Counted from the first letter of the stretch, positions 9,833 through 19,562 are shown. The stretch is 64,000 nt of DNA from Parahaliea aestuarii (GCF_008064635.1 NZ_VRYZ01000002.1:434001-498000), one strand, 5' to 3'. Program-made: numbers and translations. The notes: generated from the sequence alone by a model not told the origin.

Positions 9833-10786
9833 CTAGTACCCCTCAGCCTCCTCCGGATGCGGTTCCTGCCGGGCCGGCGGCGCTGCACCCACATGCACCT
9901 CGCCCCGCGCTTTGGCGAGCTCAATCTGCTTCTGCCGCTCCGCAAATCGCGCCTTCTGGTCATCGCTCAGGCTGTCATAGCAGCCCGGACAGCACACACC
10001 CTTCTCATACTTCGGCGACAACTTGTCCGCTTCCGTAATCGGGTGGCGACAGCCAAAACACTGATCGTACTGTCCCTTCTCCAGCTGGTGATTCACCGCC
10101 ACGCGATTGTCGAACACAAAGCACTCCCCCTCCCAGGTACTCTCGGCCTGGGGCACCTCCTCCAGGTACTTCAGAATGCCGCCCTGCAGGTGATAGACCT
10201 CCTCGAAGCCCTCCTTCAGCATAAAGGCCGAGGCTTTTTCACAGCGGATGCCGCCGGTGCAGAACATGGCCACCTTGCGCTGTTTCTTCGGGTCGAGTTC
10301 GCGCCGCACATAGTCGGGAAACTCGCGGAAGGTGGTGGTGTGGGGGTCGCGGGCGCCGCGGAAGGTGCCGATGCCGTATTCGTAGTCGTTGCGGGTATCG
10401 ATGAGAACGACATCCGGGTCGTTGACGATGGCGTTCCAGTCCTTCGGCGCCACGTAGGTGCCAACGCAGTCGTTGGGGTCGATGCCCTCCACGCCCATGG
10501 TGACGATTTCCTTCTTCAGCTTCACTTTCATGCGGTAGAAGGGAATGTGGTCGTCGAAGGATTCCTTGTGCTCGACATCCGCCAGGCGCGGGTCGGCGCG
10601 CAGGAAGGCGAGCACGGCGTCGATGCCTTCACGGCTGCCGGCGATGGTGCCGTTGATGCCCTCGTGGGCGAGCAGCAGGGTGCCCTTCACGCCGGCCTGC
10701 ACGCAGGCGTCCAGCAGGGGTTCGCGCAGTTCGTGAAAGTCGGGCAGGGAAACGAATTTGTAGAGGGCGGCGACCACGGTATCCAT
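9833..10786 (-). CDS. trhO: tRNA uridine(34) hydroxylase, rhodanese-domain protein
   Basis: Hydroxylates U34 of certain tRNAs on the way to 5-carboxymethoxyuridine (YceA/TrhO family). Of the 317 residues, 1-100 form an acylphosphatase-like domain with the [11 protein letters not shown] motif. The rhodanese domain carries the active-site Cys in [13 protein letters not shown] cysteine-rich zinc-finger-like tail follows (QCFGCRHP and CCPGCYD). It begins three bases after the bolA-like stop codon, so the two are almost certainly co-transcribed. Confidence 0.95.
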   Translation of the reverse strand: MDTVVAALYKFVSLPDFHELREPLLDACVQAGVKGTLLLAHEGINGTIAGSREGIDAVLAFLRADPRLADVEHKESFDDHIPFYRMKVKLKKEIVTMGVEGIDPNDCVGTYVAPKDWNAIVNDPDVVLIDTRNDYEYGIGTFRGARDPHTTTFREFPDYVRRELDPKKQRKVAMFCTGGIRCEKASAFMLKEGFEEVYHLQGGILKYLEEVPQAESTWEGECFVFDNRVAVNHQLEKGQYDQCFGCRHPITEADKLSPKYEKGVCCPGCYDSLSDDQKARFAERQKQIELAKARGEVHVGAAPPARQEPHPEEAEGY

Positions 10787-10789
10787 GCG

Positions 10790-11110
10790 TCAGGACTCCG
10801 CCTTGCTGCCGCCGAGGCAGTCCGGCGAGGGGCGCACCTGCTCTTCGCGTTCGCGCCACTCTTCGGGGGTGTAGAGTTGCAGGGCCAGGGCGTGCACCGG
10901 GCCGGCGAGCTGCTCGGCCAGCAGGCCGTAGATGCGCTGGTGGCGGGCCACTTTGCGCTGGCCGGCAAAGGCATCGCTCACCGCCACTACCCGGAAGTGG
11001 GTCTCGGAATTGGGCGGCACGCTGTGCATATGGCTTTCATTGGCCACATCCAGGAAGGTGGGGGCCAGGGCTTCGTTCAGGGTGCTTTCGATCTGCGCCT
11101 GTACGGGCAT
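10790..11110 (-). CDS. bolA: BolA family protein
   Basis: A small 106-residue BolA-fold protein. Family members partner with monothiol glutaredoxins in Fe-S trafficking and affect morphology genes. SHMHSVPPNSETHFRVVAVS is the conserved His-containing loop, and KVARHQRIYGLL contains the invariant helix with its His. The C-terminal HALALQLYTPEEW is the usual ending. It is the first gene of a two-gene operon with trhO. Confidence 0.93.
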   Translation of the reverse strand: MPVQAQIESTLNEALAPTFLDVANESHMHSVPPNSETHFRVVAVSDAFAGQRKVARHQRIYGLLAEQLAGPVHALALQLYTPEEWREREEQVRPSPDCLGGSKAES

Positions 11111-11172
11111 GGGACGCTCCGGGGCTGAAAAAACGGGGCGGAATTATAGCGCAGTCACCCCGCTGCCGACAC

Positions 11173-12213
11173 TCACGCCAGCTTGCGCTGGCCGGCGCGG
11201 AATTGTCCGGGGGTCTGCCCGGTCCACTTCTTGAAGGAGCGGTGAAAGGCGCTGGGGTCGGTAAAGCCCAGTTGCAGAGCCACTTCGTTGATCGACAGTT
11301 CGGGCCGCCCCAGGTGCAGGCGGGCGGCGTCGCAGCGCGCCTCGTCCTTGATCTGCTGGAAGGTGGTGCCCTCGCGCTTCAGCCGCCGGCGCAGGGTCGG
11401 TGCCGACATGTGCAGGGCCGAGCTGATCGCCTCGAAGCTGGGGAAGCCTTCGCTGAAATCGTGACCGATCATGGCTTTGACCTGGGCCGCGAGGTTGTTG
11501 CGATCGGGGTCTATATCCATGATCAGCAACTGGTAGGGCGCAGTGCGCAGGAACTCCTGCAGGGAGTGTTCGGTATGCACCACCGGCCAGGACAGGCAGG
11601 CACTGTCGAAGTAGAGCAGATCCGAGCTCTGGTTGAAGTACAGCGGCGCGTGGAACAGGGTCTCGTACTTTTCCAGCCGCTGCGGCGCGGCGCCCTTGAA
11701 GTCGACCCGCTTGAGTTCGATGGTACGGCCGCACAACCAGCCAAAGAAACGGTGCCACACGGACAGGCCGTAGGCCTCCAGCGCGCCCACCTGCCCCGGC
11801 GATGTGGCGGGCTGGAGGGTGCGATAACCGACCCGCGTTACCTGCTCGGAGAAGTTGGTGTAGAGCTGGCTGCGCTCGTCGAAGAAGGTGCGGTAGAACT
11901 CCGCCGCCCGCTGGATCGCCTGGCCGAGGGTATCGCAGGCGATAATGCAGTAGCACATCATGCGAAAGGCGCCGGGGGTAGCCAGGCCGTTGCCGACCAC
12001 GCCGAAGGTTTCGTCTTGCAGCCGGCGCAGTACCTGCTGGTAAACGCGGGAATACTGCATGGCGCTGACTTCCGCGCGATAGCCCGGTGCGCTTTCGTCA
12101 GTGGGATCGAAATCCAGGCCGGCATCTGCCAATACTGCAGAGAAGTCGTGGCCGTGATCGTAGACCTGGCGCAGCAGGCTGCGCACAAAGCGTGTTGGAA
12201 CCCGGTCACTCAT
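11173..12213 (-). CDS. AraC family transcriptional regulator with OruR-type sensing domain
   Basis: A 346-residue regulator. The N-terminal ~200 residues are the Arabinose_bd-type ligand domain. The C-terminus is an AraC double helix-turn-helix: LRRRLKREGTTFQQIKDEAR for the first half and LSINEVALQLGFTDPSAFHR for the second, ending in FKKWTGQTPGQFR. It is divergent from the repeat-bearing hypothetical gene at 12330. The likely effector is a fatty acid or similar hydrophobic compound, judging from the family. The target genes are unknown. Confidence 0.9.
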   Translation of the reverse strand: MSDRVPTRFVRSLLRQVYDHGHDFSAVLADAGLDFDPTDESAPGYRAEVSAMQYSRVYQQVLRRLQDETFGVVGNGLATPGAFRMMCYCIIACDTLGQAIQRAAEFYRTFFDERSQLYTNFSEQVTRVGYRTLQPATSPGQVGALEAYGLSVWHRFFGWLCGRTIELKRVDFKGAAPQRLEKYETLFHAPLYFNQSSDLLYFDSACLSWPVVHTEHSLQEFLRTAPYQLLIMDIDPDRNNLAAQVKAMIGHDFSEGFPSFEAISSALHMSAPTLRRRLKREGTTFQQIKDEARCDAARLHLGRPELSINEVALQLGFTDPSAFHRSFKKWTGQTPGQFRAGQRKLA

Positions 12214-12329
12214 TCAGGGCAGGCTATCCTGTGTGCAAGGGGCGCCCATACTAGCAGACCTCGGCGCGCGTTGTGAGCCGCCGGCGGCGCGTTATACTGG
12301 CCCGAGCCAGCAGCACGGGAAGCCGAGGG

Positions 12330-13157
12330 ATGGAGCAACTCTACAACGTGTATTTCGCCGGGGAAGCGCTTCCCGGGCAGGACGAAAACGCCGTGCGCCA
12401 GCGCCTGCAGGGCCTGTTCAAGGCGGACGAGGCCACCCTGCAGCGCCTGTTCAGCGGCAAGCCACAGCTGATCAAGCGCGAATGCGACAAGGCCACCGCC
12501 CTCAAGTACAAGCAGGCCATGGAAAAAGCCGGCGCCAAGCCGGTGATCCGGCGCCACGCCGCCGAGCCAGCGCCAGCGCAACGCACATCGGCGCCGGCTC
12601 AGGAACAGCGCCCCCGGACCATGGCCGAGCGCGTTGCCGCGCTGGCGTCGGCAGCGCCTTCACAGGCCGGGCGTACTGCACCGCCCTCCGCCGCCGCGCC
12701 GGCGGCCAGCGATGATGACAGCGGTGACAAGGGCCTGGCATTGAGCCCGCCCCGCAGCGAGGTGTTGCGCCCGCAAGAGCGCCGGCAATTTGTGCCGCGC
12801 GACGTGGACACTTCGGCCCTGTCGCTGACCGGCAGCGGTACGCGGCTGTCAGACCCGGAGCCGGAGCCACCTCCGGCCCCGGACACCGGCCACCTCAGTG
12901 TGGCCGCCAGCGGCGAAACCATCCCCAACCTGCCCCGCTACGCAGCGCCGCTGAACCCCGATACCAGCGCCATCGACCTGGCGCCCGCGGGCAGCGACTT
13001 CAGCGACTGCGCCCCGCCGCCCGCGCCAGCGCCGGCACTGGACCTCGCCGGACTGGATCTCGCCCCCAGCGGCAGTGACCTGCTGGACGGCAAATACCGC
13101 AGCAGCGCGGCGGCCGCGGCGCCGGACACCAGCCACCTGGCGCTGGAAAAACCCTGA
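12330..13157 (+). CDS. Hypothetical protein with conserved N-terminal module and degenerate C-terminal repeats
   Basis: A 275-residue protein of unknown function. The start at 12330 (MEQLYNVYFAGE) is preferred over the upstream in-frame codon because the preceding 19 residues are basic and look non-coding. Residues 1-75 are a compact module with FSGKPQLIKRECDKATALKY, a pattern I associate with uncharacterised marine gammaproteobacterial proteins. The rest is Ala/Pro-rich. It repeats a motif of the type D-T-S/G-x-L-x-L-A-x-S-G-S-D about every 26 residues, near residues 160, 185, 211, 238 and 266. It has no signal peptide or membrane segment. It converges with the histidine kinase gene. Confidence 0.8.
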   Translation: MEQLYNVYFAGEALPGQDENAVRQRLQGLFKADEATLQRLFSGKPQLIKRECDKATALKYKQAMEKAGAKPVIRRHAAEPAPAQRTSAPAQEQRPRTMAERVAALASAAPSQAGRTAPPSAAAPAASDDDSGDKGLALSPPRSEVLRPQERRQFVPRDVDTSALSLTGSGTRLSDPEPEPPPAPDTGHLSVAASGETIPNLPRYAAPLNPDTSAIDLAPAGSDFSDCAPPPAPAPALDLAGLDLAPSGSDLLDGKYRSSAAAAAPDTSHLALEKP

Positions 13158-13169
13158 ACCGGGCCGGGG

Positions 13170-14534
13170 TCAGGGCAGCTCCACTTCTACCCGCAGACCC
13201 GGCCGGTTGCCGGCCAGACGCACGCTGCCGCGATGGTAGTGCGCGATGGCCTGCACCAGGCTGAGCCCCAGCCCGTGCCCCGGCTCTTTGCCGCGACTGG
13301 CCTCCAGCCGGTAGAAGCGGCGAAACACGTTCTTGCGATCGGCCACCGGAATACCCGGCCCGCTGTCCTTCACCACCACGCGCCGACCACTGCCGCTGGC
13401 TTCCAGTTCAACGGCGATGTCGCCACCGGCGGGGGTGTACTTGATGGCGTTGTCCACCAGGTTGGCGAACAGCTGGAATAACAGGTCGTTGTCACCGCGA
13501 ATAATGTGGGGGCCCGCGGCCTGCAGACCCAGGCTGATCTCCTTGTCAATGGCCAGGGGCTCGTAGAGCTCGACCACATCCGCCAGCAGGGCGGCCAGGT
13601 CCACCTCGGTTTCCGGCGCACTGCGGCTGCCGCTCTCCAGCGTGGAAATGCGCAGCAGGGCGTTGAAGGTCGCCAGCAGGTCGTCGCAGTCCTCGATCAC
13701 CCGGTCCACCGCTTCCTGGCGTGAGGGTTCCAGGCTGTCGCGCAGCTGGTTGAGGTTGTTGCGCACCCGGGTGAGCGGGGTGCGCAGGTCGTGGGCGATA
13801 TTGTCCGACACCAGCTTGATGGCCTGCATCAGCTGACTCATCTGGTCCAGCATGCTATTGGTGACCTGCGACAGGTCTCTCAGGTAGCCCTCTTCGCCCT
13901 TGGTCGGCATGCGCTCCCCGGGATTTTCCCGGGCGATACGCGACAGGCGCTGGCTGAATTCCTCCAGCCGTTGCACCGCCATCGAGGCGGTGAAGTAGCC
14001 GCCGATGATGCCCAGGATCAGGGTGGCGGTCATCGCCCACAGCAGGGTGCCAATCACCACCGAGCCGCTCTCTGACACCGCGGCGAAGTTGTAGGCCACC
14101 AGCGCCTCCACGCCCCCCTGGAACTCCCGGGAGCGGGCGATAAAGTCCACGTCGCTGCTTGCATCCCGCCGCAGCAGGGACATCTGGAAGGCCCACCAGC
14201 CCTCGCCGAAGTCGCTGTAGCGCGGCACGGCCGGCAGGTCGCCGGCCAGCCGGGTACCGCCGGCATCGGTCAACAGGTAGGAAAAGCTGGCGCCGGCGGG
14301 GGCCCGCACCTGGTCCTCCACATACTGGCGCAGGCCGGGCAGTGACTGGCCGCGATACACCAGTTCCAGGGTGTCCAGCTCGTCGCCGATGCTGTCGATC
14401 AGGCCGGTGAAATAGCTGTAGCTGAGGTAGGTATAAAGCAGGCTCAATACGGCGCATACCGACGCCACCAGCACAATCACATAGCGCAGTATGAAGCGAA
14501 AGGTAAGGGAATTGACGACCCGCAGGATGCGCAC
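13170..14534 (-). CDS. Two-component sensor histidine kinase
   Basis: A 454-residue inner-membrane kinase. TM1 is residues 14-36, a periplasmic sensor domain spans 37-158, and TM2 is about 160-182. HAMP follows, then the phosphoacceptor His248 in NIAHDLRTPLTRVRNN. The ATP-binding domain has the N box NLVDNAIKYTP, the G1 box DSGPGIP and the G2 box GHGLGLSLV. Its start lies 15 bp after the response-regulator stop, so the pair forms one operon. The signal is unknown. Confidence 0.93.
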   Translation of the reverse strand: MRILRVVNSLTFRFILRYVIVLVASVCAVLSLLYTYLSYSYFTGLIDSIGDELDTLELVYRGQSLPGLRQYVEDQVRAPAGASFSYLLTDAGGTRLAGDLPAVPRYSDFGEGWWAFQMSLLRRDASSDVDFIARSREFQGGVEALVAYNFAAVSESGSVVIGTLLWAMTATLILGIIGGYFTASMAVQRLEEFSQRLSRIARENPGERMPTKGEEGYLRDLSQVTNSMLDQMSQLMQAIKLVSDNIAHDLRTPLTRVRNNLNQLRDSLEPSRQEAVDRVIEDCDDLLATFNALLRISTLESGSRSAPETEVDLAALLADVVELYEPLAIDKEISLGLQAAGPHIIRGDNDLLFQLFANLVDNAIKYTPAGGDIAVELEASGSGRRVVVKDSGPGIPVADRKNVFRRFYRLEASRGKEPGHGLGLSLVQAIAHYHRGSVRLAGNRPGLRVEVELP

Positions 14535-14549
14535 GGCGGCGGGCCCGGC

Positions 14550-15230
14550 TCAATCGCCGCCGAGGCGGTAACCCGCGCCGCGCACGGTGGTCAGCAGCGG
14601 CGGCTCGAAATCGCGGTCAATTTTCTGCCGCAGGCGCGACACGTGTACATCGATGACGTTGGTCTGGGGATCGAAGTGGTAGCCCCACACATGCTCCAGC
14701 AGCATGGCCCGGGTCACCACCTGGCCGGCGTGCCGCATCAGGTATTCCAGCAGCTTGTATTCGCGCGGCTGCAGGTTGATGGGGGTCTGCTGGCGCCGCA
14801 CTTCCTGGCTCAGCAGGTCCATCTCCAGGTCGGCCACCTGCAGGCGGATGGGCGATTCCAACGCCGACGTGCTGGCGCGGCGGTGCAGCACTTCGAGACG
14901 GGCCTGCAACTCGGCCATGGAAAAGGGTTTGGTCAGGTAGTCGTCGGCGCCGCAGTGCAGGCCCTCGACCCGGTCCTCTACGTCACCCAGCGCGCTGAGC
15001 ACCAGCACCGGCGTGGTGTCGCCCTCCTGGCGCAGCGCCTGCACGATGGAGAGGCCGTCGATACCCGGCAGCATGCGGTCCACCACCAGCACATCGAACT
15101 GGCCCTCGCGGGCCGCTTCCAGGCCCAGCTTGCCGTCGTCCTGCAGCAGGCAATCGTAGCCGGCGGCACTCAGTTCACCGGCGATAAAACTCCCCACCGA
15201 GGGATCGTCTTCAACTAGCAGAACCTTCAT
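14550..15230 (-). CDS. OmpR/PhoB-family response regulator
   Basis: A 226-residue transcription factor. The receiver domain (1-120) has acidic residues in VEDDPS, the phosphoacceptor D51 in VVDRMLPG, and the conserved Lys in YLTKPF. The C-terminal winged helix contains LQPREYKLLEYLM and the ending VRGAGYRL. It is the first gene of the pair with the kinase and divergent from the RDD gene. The 91 bp intergenic region probably contains both promoters. Confidence 0.95.
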   Translation of the reverse strand: MKVLLVEDDPSVGSFIAGELSAAGYDCLLQDDGKLGLEAAREGQFDVLVVDRMLPGIDGLSIVQALRQEGDTTPVLVLSALGDVEDRVEGLHCGADDYLTKPFSMAELQARLEVLHRRASTSALESPIRLQVADLEMDLLSQEVRRQQTPINLQPREYKLLEYLMRHAGQVVTRAMLLEHVWGYHFDPQTNVIDVHVSRLRQKIDRDFEPPLLTTVRGAGYRLGGD

Positions 15231-15321
15231 GCACCCTTCCTCTCATCGCTGGCGAATGTAGCACGGGGCCGGAAAGCGCCTCAATTTACAAATCGGTAAT
15301 CCGCCCTGCTAGAATCGCGCC

Positions 15322-15804
15322 ATGCCGACATCACCTGCCCCCGCCCTGCCCCGCCGCCTGATGGCCATGCTCTACGACACTTTCCTGGTGTTGCCGCTAA
15401 TCATGCTCGCCGTGGCCATCGGCATGGGCCTGCACAGCGCCATTGCCGGCGGCAACGCCGAACCCCTGCACCCGCAACTGGTGCAGCTGATCGCCCTGCT
15501 CACCGTGTTCGGCTTTTTCAGCGCGTTCTGGCTGAAGAGCGGCCAGACCCTCGGCATGCAGGCCTGGCGCATCAAGCTGGTGAGCAGCGAAGGGGAATCC
15601 CCCACGGTCCTGCAGGCCCTGCGCCGTTGCCTGGCGGCCCTGCTGTCCGCGGCCTGCCTGGGGCTGGGTTACTGGTGGTGCCTGTTTGACCGGCGCGGTC
15701 GCTGCTGGCACGACTACCTCTCCGGCACCGAGCTGGTGCTGGTGGAAAAAGCCGCGAAGAAAAACAAAAAGAAAACGCCGGCAGCCGCGCCCCCGGGCAG
15801 CTGA
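15322..15804 (+). CDS. RDD family membrane protein
   Basis: A 160-residue small membrane protein with the family signature: an early Arg in PRRLMAMLYD, then the Asp. Three hydrophobic segments follow at about residues 20-40, 50-70 and 105-125. KSGQTLGMQAWRIKLV, between the helices, is diagnostic. The tail is Lys-rich (KKNKKK). It converges with lptG, a placement seen in many gammaproteobacteria. The molecular role of RDD proteins is poorly defined; some have been linked to ion or solute transport. Confidence 0.9.
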   Translation: MPTSPAPALPRRLMAMLYDTFLVLPLIMLAVAIGMGLHSAIAGGNAEPLHPQLVQLIALLTVFGFFSAFWLKSGQTLGMQAWRIKLVSSEGESPTVLQALRRCLAALLSAACLGLGYWWCLFDRRGRCWHDYLSGTELVLVEKAAKKNKKKTPAAAPPGS

Positions 15805-15809
15805 GCTGA

Positions 15810-16871
15810 CTACTGCGCCCGGCGCAGCAGCACCAGGCCGAAACCCATACACAGCAACACCGGCACCAGCGCGGCGTACAGCGGCGAGAAGCCAAACACC
15901 AGGCTGGCCGGGCCCAGCAGGTCCTGGCTGGTGCGAAACACGATCCCGACCAGAACGCCGGCAAAGATGCGAAAGCCCAGGGTGCCGTCCCGCAGCGGGC
16001 CGAAGATAAAAGAGATGGCCACCAGCACCAGGCCGGCCACCGTCAGCGGCTGCAGCAGTTTGCGCCACATGGCCAGTTCGAAATCCTCCGCTTCCAGCCC
16101 CTGCTGGGACAGGTAGCGACTGTAGCGATAGAGATCCGCCAGCGGCAGCTTGTCCGGGGCCACCACTTCCATGGTCAACAGCTCCGGGGTGATGGCGGTG
16201 TCCCAGCGCAGGGTGTCGTAGGGCGTGCGCTCGGTCTGCCAGCTGCTGAAATCGGTGCGCACCGCCTGGTGCATCATCCAGTGATCGCCGGCGAAGGTGG
16301 CGCTCTGGGCGCGCAGTGCCGACTGCAACTGCAGGCGCTCGTCAAATTGCAGCAGGATGATGCCAAACACCTCGCCGTCCGGGTCGAGGGCGTTGAAGTG
16401 CAGGAAGGTATCCCCCTCGCGGTTCCACAGGCCGTGGCGGCCCGCCACACCCTCGCCGGGGTTCTGCACGATGGCGCGGCGACTCTGGGCCAGTTGCTCG
16501 GCCCGCGGCGCCACATACTCCCCCAGCAGGAAGGCGGCCAGGGCGATCACCAGGGTCGGCTTCATTACAATCCACACAATGCGCGCGATGGACACGCCGG
16601 CGCTGCGCATGACCACCAGCTCACTGCTGGAGGCCAGCTGCCCCAGCCCCACCAGGCAGCCGATCATGGTGGCGAAGGGGGTGTACTCGTACAGGCTCCC
16701 GGGCAGAGTCAGGGCCACATAGACAAACACCTCGAAGGCGGTGTAGCTCTCGGAGATGTCTTCGGATTCATCGATGAACACGGTGACCGCGTCGAGGCCG
16801 ACAATGATCGCCAGCACCAGCGCGGTCGCCAGCACCACGGTGCGGGCGAGGTAGCGATCAAGCCCGCGCAC
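15810..16871 (-). CDS. lptG: LPS export ABC transporter permease LptG
   Basis: Inner-membrane permease of the LptB2FG complex that pulls lipopolysaccharide from the membrane toward LptC/A/D. The start is the GTG at 16871, which overlaps the end of lptF by 14 bp and gives 353 residues (family ~355-360). Any further upstream start would read through lptF as cysteine-rich nonsense. Six membrane helices are evident: three N-terminal, then a periplasmic beta-jellyroll (about residues 130-270), then three C-terminal. LDRYLARTVVL is a typical N-terminus. Confidence 0.93.
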   Translation of the reverse strand: MRGLDRYLARTVVLATALVLAIIVGLDAVTVFIDESEDISESYTAFEVFVYVALTLPGSLYEYTPFATMIGCLVGLGQLASSSELVVMRSAGVSIARIVWIVMKPTLVIALAAFLLGEYVAPRAEQLAQSRRAIVQNPGEGVAGRHGLWNREGDTFLHFNALDPDGEVFGIILLQFDERLQLQSALRAQSATFAGDHWMMHQAVRTDFSSWQTERTPYDTLRWDTAITPELLTMEVVAPDKLPLADLYRYSRYLSQQGLEAEDFELAMWRKLLQPLTVAGLVLVAISFIFGPLRDGTLGFRIFAGVLVGIVFRTSQDLLGPASLVFGFSPLYAALVPVLLCMGFGLVLLRRAQ

Positions 16872-17970
16872 GGCGCAGCCTCCAGTAGCGCAGGCGCGCC
16901 AGCCAGTCGGGGCCAAACAGCAGCGCCAGCCCCAGCAGCAGGAACAGCAGGTGGACACCCCAGAAACCGCCGAGCATGGCCATTTTGCCCTCTTCCACGG
17001 CGGAGCGGGCGTTGGCCAGCAGCATCAGGTAGCCGAGGTAGATGAGGAAGGCGGGGGCCATCTTGATATAGCGTCCGCGGCGGTGATCGGTGCGGCTCAT
17101 GCACAGGGCGATCAGCGCCACAATGGGCACCATCACCGGCAGGGAAAGGCGCCAGTGCAGGGCGGCGATATCCTGGGGCGCCTGCGACGCCAGCAGCTCG
17201 GTGGTGGGCCGGCCGTCCACCGGCGCGGCTGTGCGAATGCCGCCCTCGGGTTCCGGTATCAGTTCGCCGAAACGCTCGAAGCGGGTAACGCGGTAATCGA
17301 GATCCCCCGGCACACCCTCGTAGCGATAGCCCTTGCGCAACTCCAGGTAGCGGGCGCCGCTGTCCGGGTCCATGCGCACCTCCCCCTCCTGGGCCACCGT
17401 CAGCACCATCCGCGGGTCGCTGTCGCGGCCACCGCCCTGGGACAGGAATACCGATTGCATGGCGCCGGTTTCCGGGTCGATATCGCGGGCGTAGCTGACC
17501 ATATCGCTGCCCCGGCGGGTCTGGAAACGCCCGGCGGCCAGGGTCTGCAGACCCTGGGACGAACTCGGGTCCTGCAGCAGCTCGGCGGAGCGGGCCGCGC
17601 CCAGCGGCGTTACCAGCAGGCTGAGCAGGCCCACCAGCAGGGCGACCACCAGCGCCGGCACCATGGTATAGCCCGCCAGTTTGACCGGGCTGACGCCACA
17701 GGCGCTGAGCACCACCATTTCGCTTTCTACATAGAGCCGGCCGTAGGACATCAGGATGCCGATGAACAGGCCCAGGGGCACAATCAATTCGAGAAAGCCC
17801 GGCAGGCGGTAAAACATCACCGGCAACAGGATGTCCGCGGCCAGGTCACCCACCGCTGCTTCCGCCAGGTACTTCACAAAACGGCCGCTGAAAATCACCA
17901 CCAACAGGACGAAGCTCACCGCGAGCATGTGCGTGAGAACGTCGCGTGTGAGGTAGCGCAGGATTTTCAT
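16858..17970 (-). CDS. lptF: LPS export ABC transporter permease LptF
   Basis: Partner permease of LptG. At 370 residues it begins KILRYLTRDVLTHML, has three N-terminal helices and the coupling region ESEMVVLSACGVS, then a large periplasmic domain and three C-terminal helices. It overlaps lptG by 14 bp, indicating translational coupling. It is divergent from pepA, with 97 bp between the two start codons. This LptF/LptG-PepA arrangement is widespread and essential in gammaproteobacteria. Confidence 0.95.
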   Translation of the reverse strand: MKILRYLTRDVLTHMLAVSFVLLVVIFSGRFVKYLAEAAVGDLAADILLPVMFYRLPGFLELIVPLGLFIGILMSYGRLYVESEMVVLSACGVSPVKLAGYTMVPALVVALLVGLLSLLVTPLGAARSAELLQDPSSSQGLQTLAAGRFQTRRGSDMVSYARDIDPETGAMQSVFLSQGGGRDSDPRMVLTVAQEGEVRMDPDSGARYLELRKGYRYEGVPGDLDYRVTRFERFGELIPEPEGGIRTAAPVDGRPTTELLASQAPQDIAALHWRLSLPVMVPIVALIALCMSRTDHRRGRYIKMAPAFLIYLGYLMLLANARSAVEEGKMAMLGGFWGVHLLFLLLGLALLFGPDWLARLRYWRLRRARA

Positions 17971-18067
17971 CAGATGGCGGACTTAGTGGGAGAAAAGCGC
18001 GTTTCGGTTCAGTTTGGGCGCTCGACATCATACACTACCGCGACTCGATGCGAAGCAAGGAAACCCC

Positions 18068-19555
18068 ATGACCGCGATCACTTTCAACGTGCGCCAGAGC
18101 GCCGATGCCAGCAAGGCGAAAACCCAGTGCGCCATTGTGCCCGTGTTTGGCAAACACCTGTCCAGCGCGGCGCTGGATTTCGACAAGGTCGGCGACGGCC
18201 TCGCCAACGCCGTCATGGCCCTCGGCGACTTCGAGGGCAAGCCCGGCCAGAGCAGCATGCTCACCCACATCGGCAATGCCAGGCGCGTGCTGCTGCTGGG
18301 CTTCGGCGCCCTCGACAAGTTCAACCTGGCCACCGCGCGGGAAGTCACCGACGCCCTGTACCGGCGCCTGAACAAATGCGGCGCCACCGATGCCGTGCTG
18401 CATCTTGGCGATCTGGTCGACAGCGAGATCGATCTGGAAGAGGCGCTGGAGCAATTCGCCCGCCTGCTCACCGCCGCGGCCTACCGCTACACCGAAACCG
18501 TCTCCAAGCCGCGCAAGGCCCTGGCCCTGAAGAAGCTCACGGTCAATCCGGGCAAGGCCCTGTCCGCGAGCAAGGCCCAGGCGGCGCTGGAGCGCGGCGC
18601 CCACATCGGTGCGGGGGTCAACCTGGCACGCAACCTCGCCAACCTGCCGGGCAATATCTGCACCCCCACCTACCTCGCCCAGCAGGCTCGCAGCCTGTGC
18701 CGCGGCCACAAGAACCTGACCGCGCGCATCCTGGACGAAAAGAAAATGCAGGAACTGGGCATGGGCTCCCTGCTGTCGGTCTCCGCCGGCAGCGACCAGC
18801 CCGCCAAGCTGATTGTGATGGAATACAAGGGCGGCAAGGCCAAGGACCAGCCCTATGTACTGGTGGGCAAGGGCATCACCTTCGACACCGGCGGCATTTC
18901 CCTCAAGCCCGGCGCCAAGATGGACGAGATGAAATTCGACATGGGTGGCGCCGCGTCGGTATTCGGCACGATGCAGGCGGTGCGCGACCTGCAGCTGCCG
19001 CTCAATGTAGTAGGCATTGTCGCTGCGGCGGAAAACATGCCCAGCGGCCGCGCCACCAAGCCCGGCGATGTGGTGACCAGCATGTCCGGCAAGACCATCG
19101 AGGTGCTCAACACCGACGCCGAGGGCCGCCTGGTACTGTGCGACGCCCTCACCTACGCCGAGCGCTTCAAGCCCGCCGCGGTGGTGGACATCGCCACCCT
19201 CACCGGCGCCTGCGTGGTGGCCCTCGGTTCCCACGCCTCCGGCCTCTACGCCAACAAGGACGAACTGGCCGAACAGTTACTGGAGGCCGGCCAGCAAACC
19301 TTTGATCGCGCCTGGCGCATGCCCCTGTGGGATGACTACCAGAAGCAGTTGTCCACCCCCTTCGCCGACATGGCCAACATCGGCGGCCCGGGCGGCGGCA
19401 GCATTACCGCGGCCTGCTTCCTGTCGCGCTTTGCCGAGAAGTACGACTGGGCCCACCTCGACATCGCCGGCTCCGCCTGGGACAGCGCACCCAAGGGCGC
19501 CACCGGGCGGCCGGTGGCGCTGCTGACCCGCTACCTGCAGCAGCGGGCGGGCTGA
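18068..19555 (+). CDS. pepA: Leucyl aminopeptidase
   Basis: Cytosolic dinuclear-metal M17 aminopeptidase that removes N-terminal residues; PepA also binds DNA in some species. The ATG at 18068 follows AAGGAA and gives 495 residues, the normal length. The catalytic domain has GKGITFDTGGISLKPG (metal Asp and Lys), then EMKFDMGGAA, and the family signature NTDAEGRLVLCDAL. It starts the plus-strand run pepA-holC-valS and is followed by holC after 7 bp. Confidence 0.97.
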   Translation: MTAITFNVRQSADASKAKTQCAIVPVFGKHLSSAALDFDKVGDGLANAVMALGDFEGKPGQSSMLTHIGNARRVLLLGFGALDKFNLATAREVTDALYRRLNKCGATDAVLHLGDLVDSEIDLEEALEQFARLLTAAAYRYTETVSKPRKALALKKLTVNPGKALSASKAQAALERGAHIGAGVNLARNLANLPGNICTPTYLAQQARSLCRGHKNLTARILDEKKMQELGMGSLLSVSAGSDQPAKLIVMEYKGGKAKDQPYVLVGKGITFDTGGISLKPGAKMDEMKFDMGGAASVFGTMQAVRDLQLPLNVVGIVAAAENMPSGRATKPGDVVTSMSGKTIEVLNTDAEGRLVLCDALTYAERFKPAAVVDIATLTGACVVALGSHASGLYANKDELAEQLLEAGQQTFDRAWRMPLWDDYQKQLSTPFADMANIGGPGGGSITAACFLSRFAEKYDWAHLDIAGSAWDSAPKGATGRPVALLTRYLQQRAG

Positions 19556-19562
19556 GGCGACA

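Noticed and set aside
16951-19305. A 784-codon plus-strand open frame across lptF and pepA
   Set aside because: It is antisense to lptF and out of frame with pepA. It is low-complexity His/Gly/Arg-rich sequence typical of GC-rich shadow frames and has no domain.
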